Assembly (NCBI GenBank): GCA_016081115.2
Contig: CM071935.1
Coordinates: forward strand, 20,378,653-20,442,652
Source of the DNA: Rehmannia glutinosa
Lineage: Eukaryota > Streptophyta > Magnoliopsida > Lamiales > Orobanchaceae
DNA: 64,000 nt
Direction: 5' to 3'
Under the pieces are notes generated by a model that saw only the letters and a list, made by a program, of their open reading frames with translations, was not told where the DNA came from and made no database searches. Both the position numbers and the translations under genes were made by a program. Positions 21,295-33,132 of this stretch are shown one piece after another; the stretch's first letter is position 1, and every line of letters begins with the position of its first letter.

Positions 21295-21675
21295 GGGAGT
21301 GTTTACAAAAATTTCTGCTTTTTAAAGAAGCGATTTATTATAACAGAAGTAGAAATAGTTGAGAATCATAAGTTGGTAGTGTTTGAAAATAGAATCAAAA
21401 GTTGAGAATGATAAGCTGAGAGTGTTGGAAAATAGAATCAAAAGTTGAGAATGATAAGCTGAGAGTGTTTGGTGAAAAGCTAGAAAAGTACTTATTTATT
21501 TATAAAATTCAAACGTGAAGCGAATGCAGAATCAAAATCACCTCTCCCTGTTTTTAGATTCTGATTACAAGAAACAGAATCATAAGCAGAAGTTGGTACT
21601 TGCAAACACTAAAAAGTGTTTTTTTTAAGCCGAAAAATGAGAAGCACTTTTTTTTTATTGAATGCAGATACTCCC
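21295..21675. mobile_element. Second Tourist-like MITE
   Basis: This 381-bp element is the same family as 6225-6549: same ends (GGGAGTGTTTACAAA at the left, a TACTCCC end at the right) and the same internal order. Flanking triplets are aaa/aaa, probably a drifted TAA site. It differs by an internal tandem duplication of a unit of about 47 bp around tagaatcaaaagttgagaat (about 21390-21480). Confidence 0.7.
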
Positions 21676-21756
21676 AAACACTTGCTTTATGGGTGGGAGG
21701 AAATAACCCTAATTAACGACTGATTTGTAGAAAAATAATTTTATAGTTTGATTTTA

Positions 21757-21853
21757 TTTAAAAATGGGAAAATGAGATGTTTTGGAAGGGGAGAGCATAA
21801 GATTCGAACCCTGAACTACTTGCTCAGTAACACATCCTATGACCACTTGGGCT
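21757..21853 (-). mobile_element. Possible minus-strand SINE fragment
   Basis: On the minus strand, agcccaagtggtca (A-box-like) precedes gggttcgaatctt (B-box-like) by about 40 bp, followed by a tail toward 21757. No TSD was found, and the 5' part is cut by the hAT-type element that starts at 21854. Confidence 0.35.
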
Positions 21854-22506
21854 TAGAGATGGTAAAAGGGTCGAAACCCACTGACCCAGACCATTTAAAC
21901 CGAAAAAGAGGATTAGAGCCAAATTATTTTGGCCCATTTAAATTCGGGCCTTTTTGGCATGGACCTTTAAGCCCGAAGCCCATTTGGGCTAGCCCACTAG
22001 CCCGTCATTTAAAAATATATATATATATATAATGTAATTATAATATTCTATCTATTTATAGTATCTTTTACTAGTGAAAATTTTCAAATTATGTTGATTT
22101 TAGTTTGTATAATGTGAGTTTATTTTTTAAAGACCTTTTAATACTTTACTCATTTCAATTCTACAACTGATTTGTGATGCTTTTATAGTTTTTTTTAACG
22201 ATTTGATTTCAATAATATATACATAAAGATAAATTTCTTACTAACAGTTGGTTTTATTATTATGGATATATTTATTTTGAATGCTAATATTATGCATGTT
22301 TTAATTCTAAAAATTTAGATTTAAATAATAAATTTTTAAATGTTTTGGCTTGAGGCGTGTTTAGCCCTAAGCTGGGTACGATTCGAATTACGTTCACAAT
22401 ATTGTCAGCTCGTTACATAGTGACCCGTTTAACCTGAAACTGATTTAGCTTTAAGCTGATTAGTGCTGACCCTAAACCGCTAGTGCCAGCTCATTTAACA
22501 TCTCTA
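21854..22506. mobile_element. hAT-type MITE (TAGAGATG ends)
   Basis: This is a 653-bp element with TIRs TAGAGATG / CATCTCTA. The flanking repeats are acttgggct (21845-21853) and agttgggct (22507-22515), 8 of 9 matching. The subterminal zones are rich in gggct/agccc motifs, and the core is AT-rich. No transposase is present. The stretch 22516-22867 after it shows nothing. Confidence 0.6.
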
Positions 22507-22876
22507 AGTTGGGCTACATCGAAGATTCATTTTAAAATATGATTGAATTAAAAGCTTTAAAGATTGGCGAGCTTAGTTACTTGTTCTACAAAAATGTATC
22601 ACCCAGTATAAGCACCAATATCTAGAAATTCATGTGTTTGTTCTTTGCATTTTACGAATAATCAGTGTAATTTTACCTTTTAATTGTTCTTTCCCATAGA
22701 GGACGAAGTGTGTTTCATGTCTTGTCAAAAGTAATTTGGTATTATTTTTCTTTTTGTCTAATAAAATTCAAGTTGATATAAAGTTGTAATTATCTACCAG
22801 TGTTTTTAAAATCCAACAAGTAAATTAAATTGATGTTGATGTCGGTCGTCATTCGTCGATTCAATTGCTCAGATCC

Positions 22877-23071
22877 AAGGGCGGAGCTAGACGTGTAATT
22901 TTTTTTTTTTTGGGGGGGGGGGGCTAAATCACTAAAAAATAATTATTTAGTACTAAAAATTAATATTCTAAAATAAAATATATATAAAACAAACTAATTT
23001 TCAAAATTTCTTTTTTTTTTTTTTTTTTTTGGGGCTAAAGCCCCCCATGTACCAAAGAGGGTACGCCCCTG
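22877..23071. mobile_element. hAT-type MITE (GGGCGGAGCTAG / CGCCCCTG ends)
   Basis: A 195-bp element is flanked by the perfect repeat ctcagatcc (22868-22876 and 23072-23080). Its ends aagggcggagctag and tacgcccctg belong to a very common plant hAT MITE type. The interior has T- and G-runs. The solo LTR begins only 10 bp after its right TSD. Confidence 0.8.
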
Positions 23072-23090
23072 CTCAGATCCGTTCAATACT

Positions 23091-24666
23091 TGTTGGGAAA
23101 TTTATTGTTTAGATTTTGATGAATGCCATGTAAAAAAGGAATAGGAAGTTGGCACCCCAATTTTTTTGTTGTAAACTGCATTGTAATAAATAGGGCTGGT
23201 CTAGCTGAGTTAAGTCAGCTATGCCCAAACATGCAAGAAGACAACTGGAGACTAGAAGGAAGACTCCTCTGCAAGACAAAGTAGTATGGCAAAGAAGAGA
23301 AGACGGAACTCGATCAAGGAGCAACTAAGATGCAAATGAGAGGAGTATCACCAAGTCAACTCAAGATAAGCCAAGTCTCAAGTTGAAGTGACAAAGAGTC
23401 ATCCATGATTGAAGTCGACTCTAAGTCACCTGGGAAAACAAGGAAATGCAAATAAGTCGAGATAATCAAAAGATCCGTTACCACGAAAATCAAGAGAATT
23501 ACTTAAACAAGTAATATCTCCATGCTACCTTTCTCGAAGTGCACAGACCCAGAAGCGTGCAAAAGGAATAAACCAATGGGAAGCACTGCACCGTGTCAGA
23601 ACTCTGAAAAGCTAAAGAACAATTCATACGAGGAAATGGCAATTCCAAGGACTGCAACTAGACAATCCAACGACCACAAGTGACTTTCAAAAATAAGCCT
23701 ATCTCTTCAACGGGCAGATTTTTGAAAGATCACTATAAAAGGCTGAGGAATAACTCTGAGAAAAGGTTACGTAGCTTACAGAGGTTACCTTGACCATACA
23801 AGCAAAAAGAAACATTTTGTAACCTGAAATATTCTCAAGTTATTAAACGCTCAATCCTCAAGCCTACACTACGAAGAACATCAATCCAACATTCACCTGT
23901 GAAGGAAAGATAACTTCAATCAGTTGAAGAGGAAATTACTGAAGAATCAAAGGGTCTACATTCCACGAAGGATTGTAGGAAGGTTCAAGGTTGAACCAAG
24001 TCTTGAGCTTTTGGAGGGCTTCGTGATCACATCCAAAGAGCTTGAGCAAGTGGGTCAGAGTAGCAAGGCAAAATTCGAAGAAGCCGAGTCGCACGAGAAG
24101 CCACTGAGTGATCAAGGCGCGTCTCCAGATCGAGTCCCAAAGGATCAAGTCACCGTGTGTGATCAAGACTTGTATCCGGACTTACCACTTTGTATACTTG
24201 ATCAATACCTAGTGGATTCCTCCAGAGTTGGAGAAGAGAGGAGTAGAAGAATTACCCCATCTTCGAACCTCTATAAAAACTTATCGTGTCATTTACATTT
24301 CAAAGACTTTAATTCCCGCATCATATTTGTTTAATTCTCACGACATATTTGCTATCCATTAGATAATTTCTAAGTACTAAATCAAGCTTTAAATCTCTAC
24401 TAAACCAAACTTAAGGGTGTTAAGTCTTCCAAAAAACAAACCACGCTTGAGCTAATTCGGTCTTAACAAATGAGTTATTCTATCAATGAAATTTCAAATC
24501 AGTCCGCTGAGTGACTAACTCTACCGATTAACTAAATTGGTCATCACCAAGGACACAAATTGTGTAGTATCAACTCAACTTTTAAAAGGACTAAATCGAA
24601 AAATTTGGTAAGGTTTATTCACCCCCTCCCTTCTAAACCTTACACTCACACCCCTTGGGACCTACA
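23091..24666 (+). repeat. Sirevirus-type solo LTR, TSD atact
   Basis: This is a 1576-bp LTR starting TGTTGGG and ending CCTACA, flanked by a perfect 5-bp TSD atact (23086-23090 and 24667-24671). A TATA box ctataaaagg lies at 23733-23742. It matches the LTRs of the large Sirevirus-like element at 26144 onward and 59375-60339. No internal sequence is attached, so unequal recombination between two LTRs removed the element. The 136-codon ORF at 23924-24334 lies inside the LTR and is not supported as a gene. The stretch 24672-25590 holds AT-rich DNA and a short duplicated aaactaattttatctttt. Confidence 0.92.
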
Positions 24667-25599
24667 ATACTCAATCCAAATACTCTAATGAAAACTAATT
24701 TTATCTTTTTTCTTAGAAACTAATTTTATCTTTTTATTATATTATGTGAAAAAATCATATAACAGAATGCTTGTTATATAATATATCTGAAAGGTTGAAA
24801 AAAAATGAACAACTAAAAGAACAATATATACACCTAAGCCCAAAATCAGATAATTTCATAAATATATATGTCGGGGATAAAATCGACTTTTTCCAATTAA
24901 TCTTATGTTAATTATTTTACACATTATTTAATTGTGAAATCACATGATTAATTGTCCGATATTATTAATTATTATTGGACTACAAATATAATTATCCGGC
25001 CAACGCGACCCACTTATCTTACAAAGCCATGCCGCTCATCTCCAAGTATAAAAAGGTCCATCCTCATTATTTTTAAGTAAACACAATTTATTACTCAAGT
25101 CATTTACTTGCTTTGAATTTTCTCTCCAATTTGTACTCAATCTCGGACCTAAGCATAAGCTGAACATGCTGCAGATTAGGGCCCAAATATTTAGGGACCA
25201 ATTTATATATATGTATGTGTCTATATATATGGGATGGTTCAAATGGGACACCCATCCTTATATGAGACAATGGGAATTCATCTAAACCATTGACATTTTC
25301 TAATTGAGAGTCCAGATTTAATGACTGAAAACTAGATTAATAATCAATAATTACAATTACTAGGGGTATAATAGATAATTTAAGGATAAAGACTATAACT
25401 GCTAATTACGTTCCCTAAAAAATAGGAATGATGTGCACAAATAAGTCAACAAATCCTTGAAATATTATTCAAAAAGAGATCGATAAAATAAAAAAAAAAC
25501 GTCTTCCATATCCTCCATCAAACTGAATCATCTTAAAATTGCTATCCATCATTGAAAACTCTAAAATTACAGAGAGAAACGAGAAAATTGGGTGAGAAG

Positions 25600-25696
25600 A
25601 TTACATCAATTTTGTGCGATGAAGCACCAGTAATTATACAAGAAACTATCGTAACCAACGATGATGGATTAGACATTGACAAAGAACTCGAACCAA
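25600..25696 (+). pseudogene. Possible upstream exon of a FAR1-like gene
   Basis: An open stretch without an in-frame ATG reads an acidic segment (TNDDGLDIDKELEP). It ends at a good donor, a|gtatgt (25697), in phase 1. The candidate exon at 63812 begins in the complementary phase after an acceptor. The join would bracket the whole retrotransposon cluster. This is a weak, mostly structural inference; it could be chance. Confidence 0.3.
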
Positions 25697-26096
25697 GTAT
25701 GTAAAAATCAAAATCTTAAATCTAGAAATTGCGACGAAGAAGATGATGTACAGATACCTTTGAATGATGCATATTTAACATTGAGATATTGCATAGATAG
25801 TTTTGTTTTACTGCATATATAGTTATATGTTACTGCATATATGCTGTTTTTTCCGTGCATATTCAATCTAAAATTCACTTTGTACAAGGTTTAAAGAAAA
25901 CATTTATAGATGATACTGTTAAAAAATCAATGGATACTTAATGTATAATTACTTCATAAATAATAAGGTTTCACTACCGATAATCTAAGACTACTTGTAT
26001 GATCAAGTGCAATAGAATTGAAGCATATTTAATATTGATTCACTGCATAAAAAAGAAATTTGTAAATAAATAATTTCTTTTGTTTGTCTTATAAAT

Positions 26097-26142
26097 AGAT
26101 ATGTATTGCTGCATATGTGCTACTTTTTCAATGTATATTCAT
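26097..26142. repeat. 46-bp repeat, left edge of cluster
   Basis: This matches 63532-63577 at 44 of 46 positions, and both differences are G/A. It ends 1 bp before the left Sirevirus LTR. It is too long to be the 5-bp TSD of a Copia element. Looser versions of the same motif (ctgcatat-tgct) occur at 25820-25860, so the host sequence is itself repetitive. Confidence 0.8.
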
Positions 26143-26143
26143 T

Positions 26144-26933
26144 TGTTAGGAAATTTATTTGTTAGATTTTGATGATACCATGTAAAACTTAGACTAGGAA
26201 GTTGGCACCCCATTTTCCTTGTAATTCTGTATTGTAATAGATAGGACTGGAAGAGCTGAGTTAAGTCAGCTAAGTCAAGATTACAAGAAGTCAATTGGGA
26301 TCGAATGAAGACTCTGGCGTGTGTCACCGAGTATGGCCTAGAAGGAAGTCAAGGACTCGATCAAGGAGAGTCACCGAGGAACAATCGTGAGAAGTGTCGG
26401 TCAAGTCAACTTAGAGAGCCAAATCTATCGGTAAAAGTGATAGTTGAGTCAATCTTATGATTGGAGCAGACACTCAAGTCACCTGGGGTAAAATCGTGAG
26501 ACAAGTAAAGACAACTGACTTAGATCCATTGGAATAAAGTTAAGAATATTACTCGATATAGTAATATGTCAAGCTGTCAGGTCTTAAAGTGTTTGACCCA
26601 GAATTATGCAAAAGGAATGAGCCAATGGGAAACAATGCATCTTATGTCAGAACCTACAAAGCTGAAATGCCATTTAATACGAGGAAAGATCAACATCACA
26701 AGGGCTGCAGACCAAGACAAGGCAAGCTAATGAACAAAAAGTGACATTTGAAACTAGCCTATCTCTTGAATGGGCAAATTTCAAATGTGCACTATAAAAG
26801 GCCGAGGAAGCATTTGAGAAAGGTTACTTGAACCTAGCAAGAGCAAGAAATATTCAAGCCAATCAATCTGCAAATTCTCAAAGCTTAAAACTCGAAGAAA
26901 CTCGATCCAATACAAGCTGTGAAGGAGAGATAA
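26144..26933 (+). repeat. Sirevirus LTR A, left piece
   Basis: Starts TGTTAGGAAATTT and matches the solo LTR at 23091, including the TATA box (actataaaag, 26791-26800). It is split by the Copia insertion at 26934 and resumes at 34566. The TSD gataa (26929-26933) belongs to that insertion. Confidence 0.9.
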
Positions 26934-28382
26934 TGTAAGTCCAAGTGGCTACGATAATCTAGAGAGGGGTGAATAGATTATGCCCATCTCGATTATGCCC
27001 TATTTTTCCGAATGTAATAAGCCAAGACAAGAATGTGCGGGAAGTAAACAACAGGCATCGATTTATAGAGGTTCAACCCACCTAGGGCCTAATCCTCTAC
27101 CACCCCAGTATCTCCGGGATGGATTTCAAAAAGAAAAAAAGATTTTATTAATTACCATAATTAATACAACATCACCTTACAACACCTCTTTGGAGATTAC
27201 CACAATCTCCCTTGAAGATTGTCACAATCTTCTACGGCACCTTTTGAAGATTACCACAATGTTTCACCTTGAAGAACACCAAATTCTTCAACACCTCAAA
27301 TAGCACCAAACTCTTTAATAAGAAGATTACCACAATCTTCTAACACCTAACACCTAAGATCACCCAAGTGTGTTCTTACCACAAGAACATTCACAAATAT
27401 ATCTTGTGTTGAATGATGAACCCAAATTCAAGATTACATCTCGATAATGAATAATACAATTTTGAGTGCAAGTGTAATCAAGAATAAAGCCTAGACCTCA
27501 AGATGTGAAAGTGTAAGACCTTAGGCTATTACAACAAGAATATAGATAATATAAGAACAAAGTATTTGCTTGAATGTTTCTTGTTGTGTTGTAGTATTCT
27601 GTCTTGTTGTGTTGCTTCAATTCTTCATCTATTTATAGAGGATGTCTTGAACTTGATAGGCTCCTCTTAGGAGATTGAAATATGTAAAATATTGCAAGAC
27701 AATTGAAGAATATAGTTGTTAGAGATCAACACCACAAATTGAGGAAAAGTTGTCTGCTGCACAATGGTTAGAATTTGCTGTCAAAATGGTATGGCGATCG
27801 GTCGCTCTAATACGAAATTGAGAATACACAACAAATTAACACATGGGGACCGATCCAGGGGGGTTGGACCGGTCACCATAGGGTTGGACCGGTCATCCCC
27901 CATGTGGAACGGTCACCTTCCTTGTTTTTCAGAGATACAGAGTCTTTGTAATTTCCCCAGGCACCGGTCGCCCTTTGTGCGACCGGTCGACCTCCTGGGT
28001 TTTTCAAACGTCTTGTTTCTGTTTCAAAACTCAATTTTCAGACACGGGTTGCCCTATAGGGCGACCGGTTGAACACGAGACAGAAGTGTTGTCCAATTTT
28101 TATTGAAAATAAACTTGAAATACTCCAAAAATAGTAAAAAAATTTAGATCGATCGAAAGTATTTGGACAACATTTAGAAATATTGTTTTGGTGTAAAAAC
28201 ACATTAACACAAAATTATCAAAAGTGTTGTCCAATTTTTGTCGAAAATAAACTTCAAGAAATACTCCAAAAAATTAGTAAAAACATTTTAAATCGATCGG
28301 GAGTATTTGGACAACATTTAGAAACATTATTTTGGTGTAAAAACAAAATCATCAAAATCATGATAAAAACATTTATCTAACA
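26934..28382 (-). repeat. 3' LTR of Copia 26934-34560
   Basis: On the minus strand it runs TGTTAGATAA to GGACTTACA. The TATA box CTATAAATAG lies on the minus strand at 27629-27638. A cluster of ACCGGTC-type motifs lies at 27780-28070, between the TATA and the LTR start. Confidence 0.9.
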
Positions 28383-28398
28383 AACTCCCCCTTTTTTA
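28383..28398 (-). promoter_or_regulatory. Polypurine tract
   Basis: On the minus strand a run of A and G (aaaaaagggggagttt type) directly abuts the 3' LTR. It primes plus-strand DNA synthesis in LTR retrotransposons. Confidence 0.8.
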
Positions 28399-29929
28399 AT
28401 GATTACAAACCAAAACAATTTAAAGAGGTTGATTTTGAAAACAAAACATTTTAAAGAGGTCGATTTTGAAAACAAAACAATTTTCCGGTTAAAAATAAAC
28501 TATCCGTTGAGAGCGACAACATTCCACGCATAATAATCACAAGGATGGGAGTAGAGATTTTCAAAAACATTTTACAAATGCTCCCCTATCAACATGCACA
28601 ACAAGAGTAGTATAGAAACAATCAAACAAAAGCTAAAAGCTCAGCTTTTACAATGTGAACAAGAATATCATGAGCTTAGAAACTCCCCCTGTAAAAAACA
28701 ATCATCAATAAAGAATAACAAGTCCATAATATATCCTTTGGGCTAGATTTTGTTCATAGCTTTTGGCTTAAACTAACCATAGCTTATAGCTTCTTTCGTG
28801 AGCTTATATTAGCTTCTTTGAGCTAAAGTGCTTATTTCCTGTTTCTCTCCCTTTGGAATCATCAAAAAGAATGTTAGCACGATAAAAACATCATATATAC
28901 ATATCAAAGTGCGCAATTTAACCGATTTATCGAGCTATTGATCATTAAGCTTAAAATTCCAAAAGCTAAGGGAAGAGTTGATCATATGACTTGTAAATGC
29001 TCGTAAAAGCTCATTTGATTTGCAAAACACGATCTCTATAAATATATAAGACATTTGAAATCGAGAGAATCATGTAGGTGATGAATTTTTCTTTGAAACA
29101 TTTTATCGAACACTTGGCGGACATATAATGAAAAAAACGATGTATAGAGCTCTTGTAAAAGTAATTAAGCCCAATTTTTCATCACCAAAAGCAATTTTAC
29201 AGATATCATCCAACAACAATCATCATGCCCAACACAAGTATATAAGAATTCCAACAAAATATCAAATATGAAGCACATTCTCAAGGGTTCAACCCAATTG
29301 AGATAAAGAAGAAGAATTCTTACCAATTAATCGGAGAGGTTGGGTATCATCGATGATATACCAATAGTATAAAACTCAAAAATATATAATTTACAAGAAA
29401 GAAATCATTTTAAGTGAATTGTGTGTGAAATTTGCAAAGGGGTTCGATTTTGAAGAAGAAGAGCACAAGTATGCTAAGTGTTGGACAGAACATATTTTAA
29501 CTCTGAAATATGCCAGGGCGATCGGTCCAGGGGGGGTCGACCGATCCAGGTATGGTTCGACCGGTCCCCCTCCCTCAAAACTGGTCCCTGGAGCTCTTGT
29601 TTTTTTTGGTTCTGTCCGAATTTTGATCCAAAAATCCGATTTTTCACCCTTAAGTTTTAAAAACGTACGAAATGCAAAACATAGACCTCATTCAATATAC
29701 ATTATGCCTAAACATGCTTGAAATGAGGTAAAAGACTCGGCGGTTAACGATTAAAAACAAATGTCCGCGAGTTATCCTTGAGACAAAATTAAACACATCT
29801 CAATTTTTCGTTAAGAAACACAATCCTTAGAAAAATATATCGAATCTCAATATGTTTAGTTCGGTTATGAAGAACCGTATTTTGAGAAATAATTTTCACC
29901 GTACTTATTATCCCAAAAAATAAGAACGT

Positions 29930-30840
29930 TTTAAGACTTTGGATAAAACAAGCCATAAGAGGAAGTGTCTTTCAAATATTTGAAGATTTCTTTTAACGAC
30001 ACTTTAATGAGATTCGTTGGGATTGTTTTGAAGTCGAGCATATAGACATAAGGCATAAAAAATGTCGAGTCTATGAGAATAATGAAAGTAGATAAACATA
30101 CCTCGAATTTATTTGTCAACCAATATGCCTTTAGCATCTTTATCTAACTTGATGTTGGTTGCCATATGAGTAGTGACGGTTCTTCCTTCTTCAATGTCGA
30201 ACTCTTCAAAAGTTCTTTTGTATATTTTGATTGTCAAATATAAATACCTTCTTGGTATTGCTCGTAGTCCAAGTAAGAAATTTAGCTCCCCATCATGCTC
30301 ATCTCAAATTCACCTTGCATTAACTTAGAAAAATTCCTTGTACAAGAATTCATTAGTAGCACCAAAAATAAAATTTTTAACAAAAATTGGAACTATTAAG
30401 CAATCTTGCCCTTCAAAAACAAAGAGAGTAATATCAACTTTACCTTTTGTAAAACCATTTTGCAAAAGAAAAGAGCTAAGTCTATCATACCATGCTTGGG
30501 GTGCTTATTTTAAACCGTATAAGGCATTCTTAAGTATGTAAACATCATTTGGCCTAGAAAAATTTTCAAACCCCGGAGGTTGTTTTACATAGACTTCTTC
30601 TTGACTAAAACCATTTAAAAAAAAGGCATATTTAACATCCATTTGGTAAAGCTTGAAATTTTTAAAACAAGAATAGGCAATTAAGATATGAATAGCTTCT
30701 AAACGTGCTATGGGTGCAAAAGTCTCATCATAGTCAATACCTTCTTCTTGACAATACCCTTGAGCTACTAACCTTGCCTTGTTTCGAACAATATTGCCTT
30801 GGTCATCAAGCTTGTTCTGAAATACCAAAAATTCCTGCAA
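29930..30840 (-). pseudogene. Copia reverse transcriptase remnant
   Basis: Residues such as NKLDDQGNIVRNKARLVAQGY, DETFAPIARLEAI and YQMDVKYAFFLNGF (30840-30505) are the N-terminal half of the Copia RVT_2 domain. The frame is then broken, and only traces continue through the palm and RNase H region to about 29930. An extra codon in the MDVK-AFLNG motif and a D-to-Y-like change in the same stretch also indicate decay. Confidence 0.85.
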
Positions 30841-31139
30841 AATCTTAACAAGATATCTTGCACAAGAGCATAGTAATATCGAATAATATAGACACTATAA
30901 CAAGTAACACATACTATGCTTTTTAAAAAAAATCATCAAGAGTCTAATGAAACATGTAAGTTAAAATATGCTTATAGGAAGCTATATAAGGTCTCTTTTG
31001 AAATTGAAAATCCGAGAGCATATAGTTGAGACCTTATTTATAAGAAGTATTTTGAAGAAGAGCTTTGACAAAGCAACAAAGAATAAAGACATGAATATGT
31101 GCAATAAAATGCATAATTTAAGAGAAGGATAAAAATCAA

Positions 31140-31390
31140 ATGTTTTATCAAAACAAAATATAATCCTTTACAAGTCTCGGATAAAACAAGCTTTATCGAA
31201 TAGTGCCTTTCAAAAATCGAAAAATCCTTTTAATGGCACTTGTATTAGATTATTTGAAATAGCTTGGAAAGCAAGCCCATATGCATATGGCAAAAATATA
31301 TCGAGTCTATGAGATGAATAACAAAGGTGAACGTACCTCGATAATTTATGTCACTCTTGACCCATTATGACGTAGATAGCCATTTATGAA
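31140..31390 (-). repeat. Second copy of RNase H-region debris
   Basis: This stretch resembles 29900-30140 and also 53770-53970 of the related Copia copy ('cctttcaaa-atcgaaaaatccttttaa-ggcac' and following). The element therefore carries an internal duplication of this part. A TA run lies at 31388-31418. Confidence 0.6.
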
Positions 31391-31719
31391 GATATATATA
31401 TATATATATATATATATCCTACACAATTCTTAAACAATTCTTGCACAAAACGAAATGGTAAAAGTGTATGCCAAAGCAATAAGAGATGTTACAAGTATAC
31501 TTATGCTATATAAATCCATAAGAGATAATGAACATATAAGTCTTTGTAAATGCACAAGAGTATAGAAAAGCATTATGCAAGGTCTTCTTTTCAAAAGAGT
31601 TTAAAAACACATATATATAGAAGACCTCATTTTTAAGAGAAAATATTTTGAACAATCATTTAGACAATTAATGCAAAAATACAAGCATACATAATAACAA
31701 AAAAAATATGCTTATTTAA

Positions 31720-31950
31720 ATGAGGAGATACGATTTACCAATTTCGACATTTCCACGGGTTGTGTCATTCCCGTTGTTGATGATGTCTTCCTCTTGGGAA
31801 ATCATCTTGTTGATGATGTCTTCTCCAATTTTGCCCATTCCAAGGATTGTGTCCTCCCCATTGTTGATCATAAATTCTTCTTGGAATTTGATTTTGTTGA
31901 TAATATCTTCTCCCCTGAACAAGTGGCGCAAATGTTTGTTGTCAATTTGA
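31720..31950. repeat. Imperfect tandem repeats in the Copia interior
   Basis: Units containing ttgatgatgtcttc and gttgatcat/ttgttgataatatcttc recur four to five times here, encoding a repetitive EDIINK-type peptide on the minus strand. I do not recognise it. It occupies the place where integrase would be expected. Confidence 0.55.
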
Positions 31951-32015
31951 GAATTTGAATTTTCTTTGATTTTTGTTGCGCCAAGTACCTATCATAAAAT
32001 TTTCTTGTGGTATCC

Positions 32016-33115
32016 TTAAGTGTTTGGGTCCTTCGGGATTAGGTTGAGACTTTTAGGTCTCCAATAATAATTAGAGTTATTTCTAGCCCGACAAGTATTT
32101 GCGGTGTGACCCTTTTTACCACAATAGAAATAAGTAATAATTTTAGGAGCATAATGACCAACATGCATAGAGACTTGGTTCTTTTTCATATCATTAATAA
32201 CATTAGGCTTATAACCAAGTCCTAGTTTCAAATTATCACAACCATGAACATTCAAGTATTTTGGTCATTTTATTGGTACTCAAATTAAACTTAGTCAAAT
32301 CGTTTTCATGCAATTAATTTCCTTCACAAGAGATTCATTATCCTTTTCAAGGTTTCTAACCTTATCAAGTGTGGTAGTGTGAGCACATGAAAGTAATTTA
32401 TAGGAAGTAAATAAGTTATCCTTATCATTTTTCAAAACATTGAATTCATTTTTAAAATTTTTGTATTTAACAAGCAAGCTTTGGAATTCATTTTGAAGTT
32501 CATCAAAATCATTTTGCAAATCAACATAATCATCATGCATTTCATTACTAAAAGAAATAGAAGAGTTTGAGCGTACCTCGTTGTCTTCGCCGATACCCAT
32601 TAAACATTGCCCGGCTTCTTCATCATCGGAAGTTGTAAGAAGCTCATCCCATGTTGTTGGAGTTGATGTTGTATCCATTTGAGAGGTAGATGCTTTTGAA
32701 TTGCTCCTTTCATTTGCACATACTTCATATATATCTTCTAATTTTTCCCAAGCTTCATGTGCCGATCGCATCCCTCGAATATGACCGTATTCCGAAGAAG
32801 TAAGTGAACAATGAAGAATATTTAGAGCTTTACCATTTAAGGAGAGAGTTTCCTTGTCTTCATCATTGAGCTCCTTGAGGACTTTGGAGGTGAGTGGTCC
32901 GTCTTTCATCGGGATGGATTCTCCATTTATAACCATGTTCCAAATATCGAACCCACAACTTTGTAAATAGCATTCCATTATTTCTTTCCAAAATGCATAA
33001 TTTTTGGAGCCGAATAGTGGTGGCTTGTTGGTGGAGACGCCGGTACGGTAGATTTCATTCGTAGCCAATGATCGTTCCTCTTTACTCGCGATGTGGAATG
33101 AGCTTGCCAAAGAGT
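32016..33115 (-). pseudogene. Copia gag with damaged zinc knuckle
   Basis: The N-terminal part (KPPLFGSKNYAFWKEIMECYL, about 33040-32980) is the DUF4219/UBN2-type Copia gag. SLNGKALNILHCSL and the AHEAWEKLEDIYE block follow. Then comes an acidic, coiled-coil stretch ending in LDKVRNLEKDNESLVKEI. A stop separates it from the CCHC knuckle at 32130-32090, where the first Cys is Tyr (YFYCGKKGHTANTC; codon 32130-32132). A knuckle missing one Cys should not hold zinc. Confidence 0.85.
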
Positions 33116-33117
33116 TT

Positions 33118-33132
33118 GGCTCTGATACCACT
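33118..33132 (-). promoter_or_regulatory. Primer binding site, initiator Met-tRNA
   Basis: On the minus strand AGTGGTATCAGAGCC follows the 5' LTR end. TGGTATCAGAGC is the standard plant iMet PBS. Confidence 0.9.

Noticed and set aside
23924..24334. 136-codon open frame
   Set aside because: It lies wholly inside a solo LTR with exact ends and TSD, and there is no similarity to a known domain.
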